This document shows positions 45,161-57,800 of a stretch of 64,000 nt of DNA, piece after piece; position 1 is the first letter of the stretch, and every line of letters starts with the position of its first letter. Made by a program: the position numbers and the translations under genes. The notes below the pieces were generated by a model. The model ran no database searches. It was not told where the DNA came from and worked only from the letters and a program-made list of their open reading frames with translations. The DNA comes from Hirudo medicinalis (lineage: Eukaryota; Annelida; Clitellata; Hirudinida; Hirudinidae), in NCBI GenBank assembly GCA_011800805.1, contig MPNW01000023.1:247819-311818 (forward strand), written 5' to 3'.

Positions 45161-45760
45161 AATCTGGGGGTGTGCACGGATGCCATCAATGATTCAATGC
45201 CAATCATGGCATCTATTTAACTTTCTCCAACTCATGAATGCAACTAAGTTGGCACATTCAATGCTTTCTTTGAAGACAATGCAAGTCACTATTAGTTTAA
45301 TGAGATTGCAAACGGATCCAGAGGAGTTTGAAAGAAATAGGATAGTTACCTTGAAAAACTTCGCAGTTATGGTGGATGAATACTCACACCTATTTTTAAA
45401 CAATTAAAGATACTTAAAGTCCATCAAATAAATCACTTTCATGCAGGTATTCTCATGATAGATCACCATATGTTGCCTATTCTATTTGATCCTCTATTTT
45501 CAAAGACATCATCCATGCATTCGCATAACGTGCCTTCATCTCAAAATTATAGACCTGTTTTTGCTAAATCATCTCAAAATTATAGACCTGTTTTTGCTAA
45601 ATCCAATATCAAACGTCACTCAATTCTTTGCTTGGGACCAAGAATATATGATATTATTCCACTAAATATTACTAATAAGCCAAATTAATATGCTTTTAAA
45701 CGTTTATTTAAACTGCTCATCATCGACTCATCAGTGTTTCTTTAACCTAGTGATTTCATT
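45161..45760 (+). mobile_element. C-terminal fragment of the 16266 LINE family
   Basis: MIDHHMLPILFDPLFSKTSS and NYRPVFAKS parallel MYKVYHHMLPRLFDSLFSKI and NYRSAFAKS at 18230-18350. A 33-base unit (TCATCTCAAAATTATAGACC then TGTTTTTGCTAAA) is present twice in tandem at about 45536-45601, adding 11 codons in frame. Confidence 0.7.
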
Positions 45761-46116
45761 TCCATACACTAACATTTACTTCATCCATTAAATTCATGCT
45801 TGTTATTTGGACGTCCATCAGCGAGAATTCTCCCTTAGGATATTCCTTTCTGGTTATCACTGCTGTCTTTAGTTGGTTTATTTTTATTAATGAAACTGCT
45901 AAAGTGATTGTAACCTTTAAAAAAGTCATGATGCCTGGAAAAAAAAAAAGAATGCACCGACGTCAATGGAATCGAAAAAGGTAGTATTTGCATTCGCTTC
46001 CTGGAGCAAAAAGGCGTCGTTGAGATGTTTTTATGATGTTGGTCTATTAAGTCCAGAAAGCTGACAGTAATCACAGGTGAATTGCACAAATTTCTTTTTG
46101 AGCTTGTAGGATCGCA
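45761..46116. other. Repeat-derived, no gene
   Basis: Follows the LINE fragment; ends where the inverted hAT tail begins. No supported coding sequence. Confidence 0.4.
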
Positions 46117-46660
46117 CATCCATCATAATCACGTGCTGATCCTAGCCCTATCAGCGATGACTTACCAGGCGCGCATCCTTTGTTTGTGGACATCCTCCTT
46201 TGTCCTGACTGGCTATTTAAGAAGCTAANNNNNNNNNNNNNNNNNNNNNNNNNNNNNNNNNNNNNNNNNNNNNNNNNNNNNNNNNNNNNNNNNNNNNNNN
46301 NNNNNNNNNNNNNNNNNNNNNNNNNNNNNNNNNNNNNNNNNNNNNNNNNNNNNNNNNNNNNNNNNNNNNNNNNTCCTTTGTCCTGACTGGCTATTTAAGA
46401 AGCTAAGTCAGGGCATTCTTCCCTTCTCTCTCCTACTCTTCCCGCTACGTCGCTACGCTGCTACTCCAGCAGTTATGTTGTCAGTCGAAGCATTGTTGCC
46501 ATTGTTGTAAATAAACTTTGTAGCGAACGTGGCTTCGTCGTCAATGCCGATGTCGCTACAAGCTGCATCATTCGATGGTGCGTCAAACATGAGCGGCCAT
46601 CGAAGGTATAGTCTGTATCCATGGGGGCTGATTGGCAACAATATCACGCGAAAGATTCAT
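46117..46660 (-). mobile_element. hAT element 3' end, inverted relative to 15318-15785, interrupted by a gap
   Basis: The minus strand reads the C-terminal peptide IGIDDEATFATKF then IYNNGNNASTDNITAGV, as at 15560-15660, followed by the tail whose end is ATCAGCACGTGATTATGATG. A 145-base N run (46229-46373) sits inside. Confidence 0.7.
46229..46373. other. Assembly gap (145 N) with duplicated flanks
   Basis: The 33 bases before the gap (46196-46228, starting TCCTTTGTCCTGACTGGCTA) are repeated exactly right after it (46374-46406). The gap may therefore be false and the flanks may overlap. Confidence 0.9.
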
Positions 46661-47142
46661 GGCTCATGGCTTTAGTTTTAAGTTCGAAAACACTCTTTTA
46701 ACATACATGAGGTGTGAGTTAGCACCGTAATCGTGCTCAATATTACATCACATTTCTTCTGGCTGTTAGTATCCTTTACTTGTTTCGATCACATCCAGAA
46801 TTCGTTCATTTATGCCGAAAATGATGGTCAAAAATCGATTGTATCAGAATAAATAGAAAGACAAACCTAGAACGCGAAACAACCAGCGGACAGAAATAAC
46901 GCGGCATAAATTATGGTTATTTGTAAATGTCAATAGAAGTCTTTAAATAAATAGATATTTGTTATTTTGATCGTTAAATTAATAAGCATGAAATTTAGTG
47001 ACAACAAAAATGAAACTATAAAAGGGATCCATTGCGATTGGTTGATTATGTGATTATGTTGATGCTTTTTGTGATGTGAGTCATAATCATAATCGGTGGA
47101 CTTCGTCTGTTTTGAAAAAGAGGGGCGCTTCGAGGCTTCACT
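46661..47142. other. Region upstream of the MZB1-like gene
   Basis: No other gene is seen. It should contain the promoter and 5' UTR of the MZB1-like gene. Confidence 0.4.
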
Positions 47143-50100
47143 ATGGGAAATAAGTTTATGATCTTGCATCTGTTGATTGGGTTTTGCCTTGCTGAAATTG
47201 TACACCAGGATAGCGATGGTATGTCCGGCACCATTCAATTTGGGGGACATGATATGAATGATGAAATGATGAATAGTCCATTTGTGCCCCAGGAGCTCCA
47301 GTGCGATGCTTGTATTGCCGTATCCTTCCAGGTTTGTTTGCATATTTGTCGTAAGGGCAGCATTTAATTTAAACAGATTTAGTGAAGCTAGAAGTGGAAA
47401 TTAATCTCATGTCTAAGTTTGTTTATATGGGCTTCAGAAATCAATTTATATTGTCTTTGAGCAAACAACTCGTGATCGCAGAATTACTGGAAGATTAATG
47501 CAACCTAACAAAATGTAGATGTCATTTGTATTTGACACCTAACTATAAATTCTTGAAAGCTGTGGAAAGGTTTATCAGCTTATAATCAAAGACACCCTTC
47601 ATTGAACTTCAAACTTACTGAATCTACTTTGATTGACATAATGGATGAGATCTGCTCAGATATTAAGATATGGGAAAGGTTTGTTGCAATTCAACCTCAG
47701 CCAACTCATCAATTTATATATAATTTATATTTTTAATTTTTATTGCTATATCTTTATGTTCGTGGTATCTTAAATTACAAAAACAAATTTGTGCTAGATG
47801 GTGATCATTATTGGAGCTTAATTATGATTTTTAATATATTGGCTTGTAGTTATGGAATGAAAAAGGTCAAAAAGGAGACAAGACTTTCAGGTCCAGGTAT
47901 GGAAGTAGAAGAAATACCTGGAGTGACTGCCAGTGGAGGAAAGTGGCCAAGCAGGTTAAACGTTTAAGTTACCTAAACAAGTTTTGATGGCCTGCGGGTT
48001 GGCCGAATGCATGCAGTGATAACGGCAACGGTCTTAATGTGTCGTGTTCACAATTTAGCCTATACTTGCAGGGAGTGCCCCCAGTTAGGGGCACTACATA
48101 AACTTCACATTCTAAAGATACATAAAGCTCTCAGAAGATCAGCTAATTGCAATTGCTCAGAGGCTGCATTCCTGCGAGTGAGATGATAAAAAGCAACTGT
48201 CATTGTGCATCATGTTTGTAACTCATCTTGAATCACCATTTTCCGAGCATGACAATATAATCCGTCAAAAGTTTGAGTGGAAGCCTTTTGATGACATTTT
48301 ATGCATATTGTACTCGAAACTAAAAAAAAAAGTTTTTCCAAGTCTAAACAGGTGCACGTTCATCAGTGTCCTTTTGGGAAAACCTGGAATTGTTTTCTGT
48401 TTCTCTTGTTCTCAACAACCTGAATAAGCTTCTGCATTTCAGACTTTGTCCTTCTAATGTATTGGTTGAAGGCACTCATAAAAGCAACTGAAAGTTGTTT
48501 CCAGGTATGTGGTCTGTTCTAAGCAAGAGAGTAAGTTAAGTTCAAGTGATTGCAAAGTGAAGTTAAAGGTTCACAGAGTTGTTTCATCTCCATTTTGTCT
48601 TTTTGTAACTGGATGTTTTAATTTTTTGATTCTCCAATCACCACCATTGAGAATTATGGCTTTGATAACCAAATTCTTTTCGTCATCAGACCTTTATTGA
48701 AAAAAATTATAGAGGAACCATTTCTTATTCAAGAAACTGAAAGTCTTGTTGTCAATCCATGCTGGTACAGACATGGGTGCCAAAATTACAAAATTCAAAC
48801 AAGCTTTTCTGTGAGCCTATCTGTGAGATGCTGGAAACTTATAAATGAGGCTGCTGGTTTTGGCCAAAATCCTCAGAGATCAGTCACACCTTCTCCCAAA
48901 GATTATTCCCACTTAATGACAAACTAATGGGCATATGTGAGTCAACTCAACTGGGGCTCCTCCTCCTGGATTTTCTACTTTAACTGACATAGAACTCAAC
49001 CAACTTGGTCCAACTTCTATTGATGAGGTGGTGAAGCTGCTCCATTCTCTTCCTAATAAGCAGTGTGGTCTTGACCCCATTCCAACATGGCTCCTCAAAA
49101 AAACTTTCGTTGGTGTTGGCTCCATTCCAGGTGCAACTCTTCAATAGCTCTCTTTCTATGTACCTTACGTAGGTTAAGTACCTTCATCCTTCAAGATTGC
49201 ACAGGTATGTCCCATACCCAAGAAAGCAACCCTCGACCCCATCAGCCCTCGTCATGTAGACCCATCTCGAATCTCAGTGTAATATCTAAGCTTCTGGAGC
49301 ATCTTGTGCTGAGACAGCTTGTTAACTACCTTGATTGCAATGCATTGCTTCCAGCAACACAATCTGCTTACCGTTGACATCATTCCACTGAGATGGCAGT
49401 TCTGAAGGTTGTACTGGACATTCGCAGTGCTATTGATCTCGGCAGTGTTTCTCTACTCCTCCTAGACATGTCTGTGGCATTTGATACCGTCGACAATGGG
49501 ATACTTCTAAACAGATTGGAAAAATCATTCGGAGTGCATCAGGTGGCACTTGGGTGGGTCAGATCTTGCCTTACTAGTAGAAAACAAACAATATTGTCAA
49601 CTGGTGGCCATGAGAGATACTGAGGGCATCTCAACTGGCATTCCACAGGGCTCAGTCCTTGGGCCAATACTCTTTTCTCTACACGTGAAAGATATAGAGC
49701 AACTTGTCAGGTAACATGGCCTCTCTAGCCACCAATACACTGATGACATTCAAAATATGGTTATTCCTAACCAGAGGAAATTACATGTCTTGTTCAGCAA
49801 ACTGTTGTGCTTCTGTGTGATTGTTGCTTGGGCGTCTTCTAACCATCTCCATCTCAACTCAAGTAAAACAGATGCAATATGGTTCAGTACTGACTCCAAG
49901 CGACACCTTATCCCTACAATACCATTGCATCTTAATGGAGCTGATGTTGTTCCATCGGAGACAGTTTGAAATCTTGGGGCCTATTTGGACTCGGGTTTGA
50001 ATTGGATGAGCATGCAAAAAGGGTGTCTGCAGGATGTTGTGCCACACTTCGTGTTCTCAGAGAAGCAAAGCCATTCATCTCTTACAACACCTTCATTACC

Positions 50101-53100
50101 CTGGTGGTGCAATTCATTCTGACAAAACTTGATTATTGCAACTCTTTGCTTAAAAATGTCAGTGGCTGGACTCTCAATCCAGGACGTGTTGAATGCGGCA
50201 GCAAGGCTTATCTCTGGATCCATGACTTTCGAGCACATCACACCAGTATTGAAAAGTCTGCACTGGCTCAAAATATCTTACAGGATGTCATATAAAATTT
50301 CTTCAATATAAAGTTATATCCTACGATGCACCAAAATATCTCCTCTATACTGGCCACAACAACAACAATATCCGGACGAGCATCCCTTCACTCTTCATGT
50401 CATCCCATGTTCCTGGTCCCAAGGTCCCATAGCGTCAGGTTTGGTGACCGCTTCTATGTCAATGGTCCTGGAACATGGGATGCCCTACCCGTTTACATTC
50501 AAACTGCCCCCACACCACAACAGAATTACACTAGCCCACTTATGTTTTATTTGAATGTTTTTCGTTTTATTTATTTTTATTTCCGTGTTTACTCATTCAC
50601 TTGATTTTTTTTATTTGACCGCCTTCTGACTGCTCTGGTTTGTTATAGTGCATTGACATCCTAGGACATATGAGGCACTTTAAATATTGGCTGATTGAAA
50701 TTTTCTGTTCTTTTTTGAATTATTTTTTAATTCATATCAAGAAGGTTAATCTTACATCAGATGACTTTAGCCATCCACCTGGCCATGTGATAGGCAAAAG
50801 TGATACTGCTTAGCCTTTGGATTTCTAGTGGAAAACCAAGAATTAAAAGACACAAATCGACAATTTCTTTGTAATCTTCTCATGGCAAGTATGAAATTTA
50901 AGCCCATAAGTAAGAAAGAAGAACTACAGATCTAAGTTGCTGAAGCAGTGGCTCAGCAAGCTGAAAATCATCTAAGGGGGAAAATTGACTTGATTAATGG
51001 CTGGCCAGAACTCCAGAAGTGTGTTGGACCCACAGCTGATTCCATACAAACTGAAATGTTCATAAATGACTGCAAGGGCATCAAATAGCTTTTGCTTTCA
51101 TTGCCTTTCTAGGCCCTAGGCAATCTAGAAAGTTTAGCACAATTATAATTATATAATTATTTTGGCTTAGTATTTGCCAGATCCATTACTGGCAAGAAAG
51201 GGCAAATACAATCCATGTGGGTGAATGGCAAATCTTCCTTTCTTGATGTCAGTGAAATAGAAACCCTTTGAAATACAGAAAGTGGTGCTCCTAATTGACA
51301 AACAGAGCAAGTTCTGCAGTGTCCAATGATCCTTTTTTTATATTTCACCTAGGGTTGACTTCTCACACATTTCTGAAGACAGCAACAATTCATCTGTGCT
51401 GTTTGTAATTCATCCGTATCAGCGGACCTAAGTTTGAAGGATTCACAACTTCACCGAAATATAACTGGTCTTTATCAGTTATTCACATTATTCTATAAAA
51501 CTTCCCAGATTAATTTGAGACAAATCACCATTGTTGATCCTCTATTCAATGTCTCCACTGTCAACAAGCCAATTTGTAGACCATCATTGTTCAAACAAAA
51601 CATACTCAGTTTTTTTATTGTAAACTAATCACAAATGTAACAAAAGTCTGGATGATTTAAACAACCATGGCTACTCATTTTGTAAAACCAGATTACCAAA
51701 GGATTAACTAAATTCACTGCCAAATGTGAAATTAGAACATTAAAGAAAATAATATTGCAAAAGCCTTTTGGACTGTGATGATGATGGCATCATGTAACTT
51801 ATATCTTGTCACTTGTTTTATGTCCCTTATTTCATGTTAATATGGCTTGGATGGTCGTAGATATTGATAAATTTACAAACATTTATTTATTAATTAAAAC
51901 TTGCCAAGTAATTGCAATATCTAAAAATAATGGAAATTTATTCATCTATCTACATAACCTTAATTCTTGCGTTTTGAAAAAAACACATTTTGTGACAAAA
52001 CTGTACATGAAAAGGTTGTGAAGCCAACTATGTCGAAAAGATGTTTGATCATCTTATTGATAACATCACTGTGCTAATCACATAGAATTGAAACTTAATT
52101 TAGTTTTATAAGTTATGATATTTTTTCTCTGCTTGTTTCAGTTTATTCGTATTTTTTCTTTGCTTGTATCAGTTTTAACAAATTTATAAGATGCTGTTAA
52201 CATAGGGTTTCCAGAGATGGCGGAAGCCGAAACTGGCCAGTCAACCCTGACAAATAAAGTTTTGTTTCAAAATTTACATGATTTGGTAAGCAACTTTGTT
52301 TCAAAATGGCAAAAATTGGGAAGATTGATTGAGAAATGTTGCAATAGAAAGAGGGCCTTAGTATTTAATAGAGCTTGTTTAGATGAAAATATCAAGCAAT
52401 AGTACATAACCAATAAATAAAAATTTGTTTGTTTAATTTCCTTTGAATTTCATAAGTTTTTATGATCAGTCAAAATGCTGTTGAGGATTGTGAAAAGATT
52501 GTATGTGATATGAAAAACAGAGGACATTTTGGATTCAGCACCCCAAATAACATTGTAATTGTTATCAATTTTTAAAATAGTTTTTTTTTAACTTAAATTT
52601 TACTATATAATTACTATATAGTCTTACATATAAGAATATTTATAATAATTTTGTTAATCATGTCGAGAATTTTAGAAGTGAGCTATGTTACCTCTTTGTT
52701 CATTTTCAATCATCTGGAGAGAGTGGTGCTCATGTTATTGCCACTTTTAACAGCATTTTATCAGCTCTGTCAGAATCAAGAACTGGGAACAAAAAAGAAA
52801 ACATTGTGATTGATAAATTGAATTACTTATGATGGATATGTCTACTAACAGTTTATTGGAGCTCAGATGTTCAATGTTATTATGAAAATTGAAAGTTTTA
52901 TGAAAATTGCATATTATATCAGTCAATGTGTGATTTTTATAAATTTTACCAGGCTGTCAAACATGTGTGAGACAATGGTTGGGGATCATGGTGAAGTCAC
53001 CTTGCAGAACGTCTATAAACTTGATCCATCTAAAAAGCATCTTCTCAGAAACTTCCTCTGCTATGGAGACAAGAAGCGAGATAGGTGTTCAAAGCTTGAG

Positions 53101-53142
53101 GAGAGAAGATACAAGGATTTCATTGGCAGAAATGATCTGTGA
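47143..53142 (+). CDS. MZB1: MZB1/pERp1-like ER protein of the canopy/saposin type
   Basis: In vertebrates MZB1 is an ER-resident co-chaperone of GRP94 that helps fold secretory proteins. Four exons: 47143-47331, 47560-47678, 47850-47954, 52953-53142, all GT-AG and in phase (0, 2, 2); 200 residues against 189 in human. The N-terminus MGNKFMILHLLIGFCLAEI is a signal peptide. Then LQCDACIAVSFQ matches human LRCDACRAVAYQ with its CxxC. Exon 2 (LWKGLSAYNQRHPS, LIDIMDEICSD) and exon 3 (YGMKKVKKETRLSGPGMEV, GGKWPSRL) match human QDYGVREVDQVKRLTGPG and GGPWPTRLS. Exon 4 carries further conserved Cys and ends FIGRNDL, a KDEL-like retention signal in the place of human REEL. The last intron is about 5 kb and contains a SINE, a CR1 LINE and Gypsy pieces. 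The family match is strong; the orthology to vertebrate MZB1 is likely. Confidence 0.9.
47988..48104 (+). repeat. SINE copy in the last MZB1 intron
   Basis: GGCCTGCGGGTTGGCCGAAT, then ATGCAGTGATAACGGCAACG and AGTGCCCCCAGTTAGGG parallel the copy at 13481-13600. The 3' tail block is missing. Confidence 0.55.
48105..48930. other. Intron sequence, no gene supported
   Basis: Within the MZB1 last intron. Frames at 48203-48427 and 48509-48700 have no family match that can be named; probably LINE 5' sequence or other retroelement debris. Confidence 0.4.
48931..50590 (+). mobile_element. CR1 LINE inserted in the MZB1 intron
   Basis: Plus-strand broken frames give, in order: SIDEVVKLLHSLPNKQCGLD then PIPTWLLKK; SSCRPISNLSVISKLLEHLV; LLPATQSAYR-HHSTEMAVLK; LLLDMSVAFDTVDNGILL (motif A); GIPQGSVLGPILFSLHV (motif B); a Y-T-DD remnant of motif C; SSNHLHLNSSKTDAIWFST; NLGAYLDSG; TKLDYCNSLL and a C-terminal tail. 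This is the standard CR1/L2 order. There are at least five stops or frame changes. It lies in sense orientation in the host intron. Confidence 0.85.
50591..51100. other. Intron sequence between two retroelement fragments
   Basis: No gene. Contains broken frames that may belong to the Gypsy element to the right. Confidence 0.35.
51101..51440 (-). mobile_element. Gypsy integrase fragment
   Basis: Minus-strand frame reads HCRTCSVCQLGAPLSVFQRV then LPFTHMDCICPFLPV. The C-x2-C Q end of the HHCC zinc finger followed by a PF-H-D-xGPLP-like catalytic start is typical of Ty3/Gypsy integrase. Only about 65 codons, with stops upstream. Confidence 0.6.
51441..52952. other. Remainder of the MZB1 last intron
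   Basis: Holds a 61-codon frame at 52217-52402 beginning MAEAETGQSTLTNKVLFQ and a frame near 52675-52830 (HFQSSGESGAHVIATFNSIL); both look like transposon-derived peptides but no family can be named. No evidence for a host exon. Confidence 0.35.
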
Positions 53143-54562
53143 TTTCAAATGAGTTTTTCTACAGAACTATCTCACATAAATAGACTGTAGCATCACTTAA
53201 GGAATTAATTCTCATATTTTTTCATTTTGTATTGTACTCATTTTTGGTTCATTTTGTAGCTATTAAATGTTTGTAGAAAGCCACATCAAATTAGTATGAA
53301 GTTTTGTTGGAATTTTTCAAGCACTTGAGGACATCTCTTCAGAGAGGCCATAAATTGGGAACCTAGACAACTCTAGAATGGTCTTTACAGCACCATACAA
53401 ATTAACTTATTTTAACTAATTTTGTCATCCATTTCAGTCATTTTAAATTTTTTTACATTTTGGTAGCTGTAATTGTTGCACATCATGTTTTCTAAATCTC
53501 CATAGCTTTCTTGCTTGTCAGAAAATTAGCCAATTTATGGTAATTGAATTATTGTCATAAATTTATCTATTACTATGATGAGAGATTAACTGGGTTGCAA
53601 CACTAGCATTTAGATGCAATGCTTGTGGAAAAACTAAGGAACTTTGGGCCAGATTTTGGACTGGAGCCTGAGCTCAGTGTGGCACATGAACAATTACTAG
53701 TTGAGCTGCGTCAGCTGATGCACCTATTTTACTGAATTCTCCAACTCTGAAGGTTTCCATTAATTTCTGGCCCTCATTGGCAAACTAGTTTTCTGGCTCA
53801 GGTCAGATTTTTAGCTGATCACTTAGACACTTAGATCACATTTTAAGAATAAATGTGTTTATATAGTACCACAAGAGAGGTGAAGGTCTTAGTCATTAGA
53901 CCATGCGTAAGCATCTGGGACACTTTGTAGAGGTGCGAGCCTAGTTGGGGAGTCGAGTTGAGTCCCCCACCACACAACGACTTGCATTCTCTGTTGCTTG
54001 CAGGAATGCGCAACCCTCTGAGCACGCTTGCATATAATATGACTGTTCAATGTACATAATATAACAATGTAATGCGTGCAATAGTAACGTAATAATGCAT
54101 ATTTACGGATAATCTTGGCCTTGTTCCTCACTTTCATTCACAGGTCAACTTTTCTGAGCAGGTGTCAGCATCTGTATTCCCACATTTTTGCGAAACGCTC
54201 AATTTAATAGAACCCACATCCCACGTTTAACATTTCACTGGGTGAATGCAAAATCTTTAAATACAATAATTAGGAAGACTAACGTGCTCGAGGCACAACA
54301 TCTTTGCTTTCAGCTTTTGACTCAGAAACTAAGAACAGTTCTTTTTCCACAGGCCCACAAGCTTCTGCGCCATTCCCGCTGCCCCATCCCACCCTCTCCT
54401 GACAAGCAGTAAAAATTAGGTTTCTTTGGTTCATGGAGGTCCTTGTGGAATGGCACATCCCGACCAACGCCTAAATCTGGCACTGCATTCGAGGATAGCC
54501 GAAGCCAAAAAAACACCGAGCCAGACATCAAACTCGAATCTTAGGATGCTAAAAACAGCAAG
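53143..54562. other. Intergenic between convergent MZB1 and INTS12
   Basis: No gene. A block at 53880-54020 is less AT-rich and probably repeat-derived (CTTAGTCATTAGACCATGCG begins a tRNA-like phrase). Confidence 0.4.
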
Positions 54563-54625
54563 GTGCTGATGGCAGAGTGGCTAAGGCTTTCACTGTGGTG
54601 CAGCGCTGTTAATTCAGATCCTAGT
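54563..54625 (+). repeat. tRNA-derived SINE head
   Basis: TGATGGCAGAGTGGCTAAGG fits a pol III A box (Ser/Leu tRNA type) and AATTCAGATCCTAG at 54611-54624 fits a B box, about 40 bases apart. It is too degenerate for a functional tRNA (no acceptor stem pairing) so a SINE is preferred. Confidence 0.5.
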
Positions 54626-54769
54626 AGCCCACAAGAGCTCCCCATAACTAACCAATATCACTAAAAACCCTAACAATTCACCTTTAGTTTCTTTTTATAA
54701 CCTAGTGCCATTGTAAAACCTTATCTATATGTGGATTACCAATTCCAAAAACATGCTCAGGAATCATAC

Positions 54770-54775
54770 TTTATT
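54770..54775 (-). terminator. AATAAA poly(A) signal of INTS12
   Basis: AATAAA on the minus strand, about 60 bases after the INTS12 stop codon. Confidence 0.6.
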
Positions 54776-54833
54776 TTTGCTTATGTAACTAAATACAATA
54801 ACAACTATATAACATTAAACATTAATTGCAAGC

Positions 54834-57800
54834 TCATTTTTTGTCCCTGGAGACAATAGACGACGGCTTTTTAGAGCTATCAGTGCTCACATTTACAAGA
54901 GAGTCGGAAAATGTGAGAGATGAACCAGACACTGAAGCTCCAATAACTGAGGCAAACGATGGAGAGTTTTTCAAGGTTGGCTTTTGGGGAACATGCCCTT
55001 TTCCCTCCAAGATTTTTAAAGTAGTTGAATTGTTTCCATTATCCTTCAATAACTTGTCACTGGTGAAAGACTTTCCAGTCTTTGAAACAGAAGCCTTTGT
55101 TTGGTCGGGGACCTGTTTTGATTTCACATTAGAATCCTTTGTGCACAGAGATGGTTGGCCAGCTTCTTTTGAAGCTAATTGCTAAAAATTATTAAAGTTT
55201 AAAAGTTTATTGATGCACAAAAATTGCTGCAAATTACTGGTATTTAAATTCGACAACATTGGTGGATACCTTCACTGGTATGTCAAGCCTTTTAAATGGC
55301 TGCTGAATAACAGTGAGAGAGTGGGAAGAAAGAGCAGCGGCATTCTGCTTCATCTCAATTGTTGCGGCCTTAGTAAATGGGGTTGGAGAGTTACGACTTA
55401 TATTGCCCGAAGTAACTCCAGGTAAAGGACCGGTTGAAAGCTTGGGTTTTTTTATAACTTTATTGGCCTGGGTAGTCATTAAAGTAAATTATAAATATTA
55501 ATTAAGCAAACAGAATTTGGAAACAAATGAAATTCCTCACAATTTTTTTCATGTTCTTTGAGCATTTTATGCAGTACCAAACAAATCTTGGATCATTGAC
55601 ATTTTCTGTTATGGGTGGTTTATGGCATTCCTGAACATAATGGAATAATACATAGGTGATCAATAAGAGTGGTGGGAAACACAACAAATGGATACATGAT
55701 AACATAACAATAATGACAATAGCAGTTATTAAATTTAAAAATGGTGATAGACATGAGCAAGCTAGTGGTCAGAACGGGAACCATGAAGACACCCCACAAC
55801 TTTGTGATAACTCACTAAATAAATACTTGATTGTGGGGAAATTTTAGTATGCTATATTTGTGATTATCTATGAAATTTTCGTCGAAATATTTTCATGCAT
55901 TAATTTAAAAAATCGAAAATATTTCAACGCATCCAATAACCATGAAAGACACTTTCAAAAATCATTGAAAAATGACTAAAACACAAAAAAATTAGTAAGA
56001 AATAATCTTCTTCATTTTCAATAACTTTAAAACATCCATTATCCATCAAAACTTTTACTAAAATCTTTACAAATTTTCTATCTTTCCAGGCTCTCCTAAT
56101 GTCGTTTTCCAGGTTAGATTTGGAGTGGAACTGCCTTTTATTGTTGTAGACTAGTCTTGACAACATTCCCCAGACATTTTCAACATGATTTAAGCCTAGG
56201 GAATAGGCTGGACAATTCATGACTTTCAAATTTTTGCTCTGGGAAAATGATTTTGTCACCTGGATCGTGGCATTATCTTGCTGGAAAATGAAATTTCCCC
56301 CATAATGCAATTCTCCAAAAGGCAGGAGATGATCTTCTAATACTTTGATGCAATCATGGTTCATACAGAAATTTTGAAACTCAGATTTAGGACTTTTTAT
56401 TCAAATTTTACAACAAAAATTAATAACATAAATAGACTTTATTGTTTTTTTAGACTTTAGATTTGTAAGACAAAAATAGAAATACATAAAGGCTGAAAAT
56501 ATCAATTTATTAACACAAAATTAAATTCTTAAGCTTTCTAAATTTGCAATTTCTGAAGCTTTTGCCTCACTGTCTTTTTCTTAGGCTGTTGGCCTGGACA
56601 AAAAGATTCCATGCTCCTGGTTGTGATACTTTCCACCAATAATCTGGAAAATTTTGTCTCACAAATCTTGGTCATGCTTTAATGTTTTCAGTTTTTTTCT
56701 CAACTTCATCATTTCAACTTCTGCTTCATATTTTTTAGCTGCAGCTACCTTTTTTCCTGATCTAAAGTGTTGAAATAAAAGTGATTGCCTCTGCCTTGAT
56801 GCTTTACAATGACCAATGACAGAACTATCAATTTTGAAATTACTAACACCTCCAACACCCTCATTTTTTTATTTAGGATGTTTTAGTACTGAGAATCCAA
56901 GTTTCAGAAATTTAGTACTTTTTAGGAACCATGTGTAATCTATTATTATTTCACCCATCCAGAAAGGCCAATTCAGTTAATCTTTCACTGGAAATTCCTC
57001 CCCAAATCATCACCGATCCTGCTCAATGATTTTGGAAAAAATGTTTCTTTCTCCAACCTGAGGCCATACCAGTAGAACTGATGACCATCAGATCCATCCA
57101 GGTTAAATTTCTCCTCATCTCAAAAATTAATATTGCCCCAACCATCTTTGTTGGAGAGCATTGGTCCATTCCACTCTTGCCAACTTATGATGGTTTTTAA
57201 GAGCTGGAATCTTTAATCTTTTTTCATATAATAAAATACCACTAGATCTCAAATAATTTAAAGCTGTATTTTTAAACATTCTTAAATCAAGTTCATTTCT
57301 AATTTGATTTGCTGAAAATTTTCCTGCTGAAGCCTTTCTTACCAGGAGTACCTGAGTAATTGATGAATTGTCAGTTTCTTGGGTCTTCCATGGTTATTTC
57401 TTGTTCAATATTCCTCAGGAGCTTTTAAGTAGTTCCAGACGACAGTCTTGGATCGATTGAGCTCCTTGGCAATTTCCATGAGTAATTAATCTGCATTTCT
57501 GAAGGCATCAATCTAGCCACTCTCCTTGTCAGATGACATTTTACCTCCAGTCATTTATAAAATAGTAATTTTATAAACTTCAAATTAGCTTTTAATTCTC
57601 ACTGGGTTTATATATTGATAAAATTTACATAAAGTGCATTTTGATTACTTAACTAAGAAAAATTTCAAGTTTTATTGGTCATAAGTAAGGATGTTCTCAT
57701 GGTTTTAAATGGCCATAAAATGCTTATAAGCGCAATACAGTGCATTCGGACTTGCTAATCACTATCAATTAACACCCAAATAATAAAAGCCTGTCACCGA

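Noticed and set aside
47430..47520. Possible MZB1 exon reading KSIYIVFEQTTRDRR
   Set aside because: It ends in a stop and has no counterpart in the family; exon 1 joins in phase to LWKGLSAYNQ at 47560, which matches the family.
54563..54640. Functional tRNA gene
   Set aside because: A and B boxes are recognisable but no acceptor stem or anticodon arm can be folded; a SINE head is more likely.
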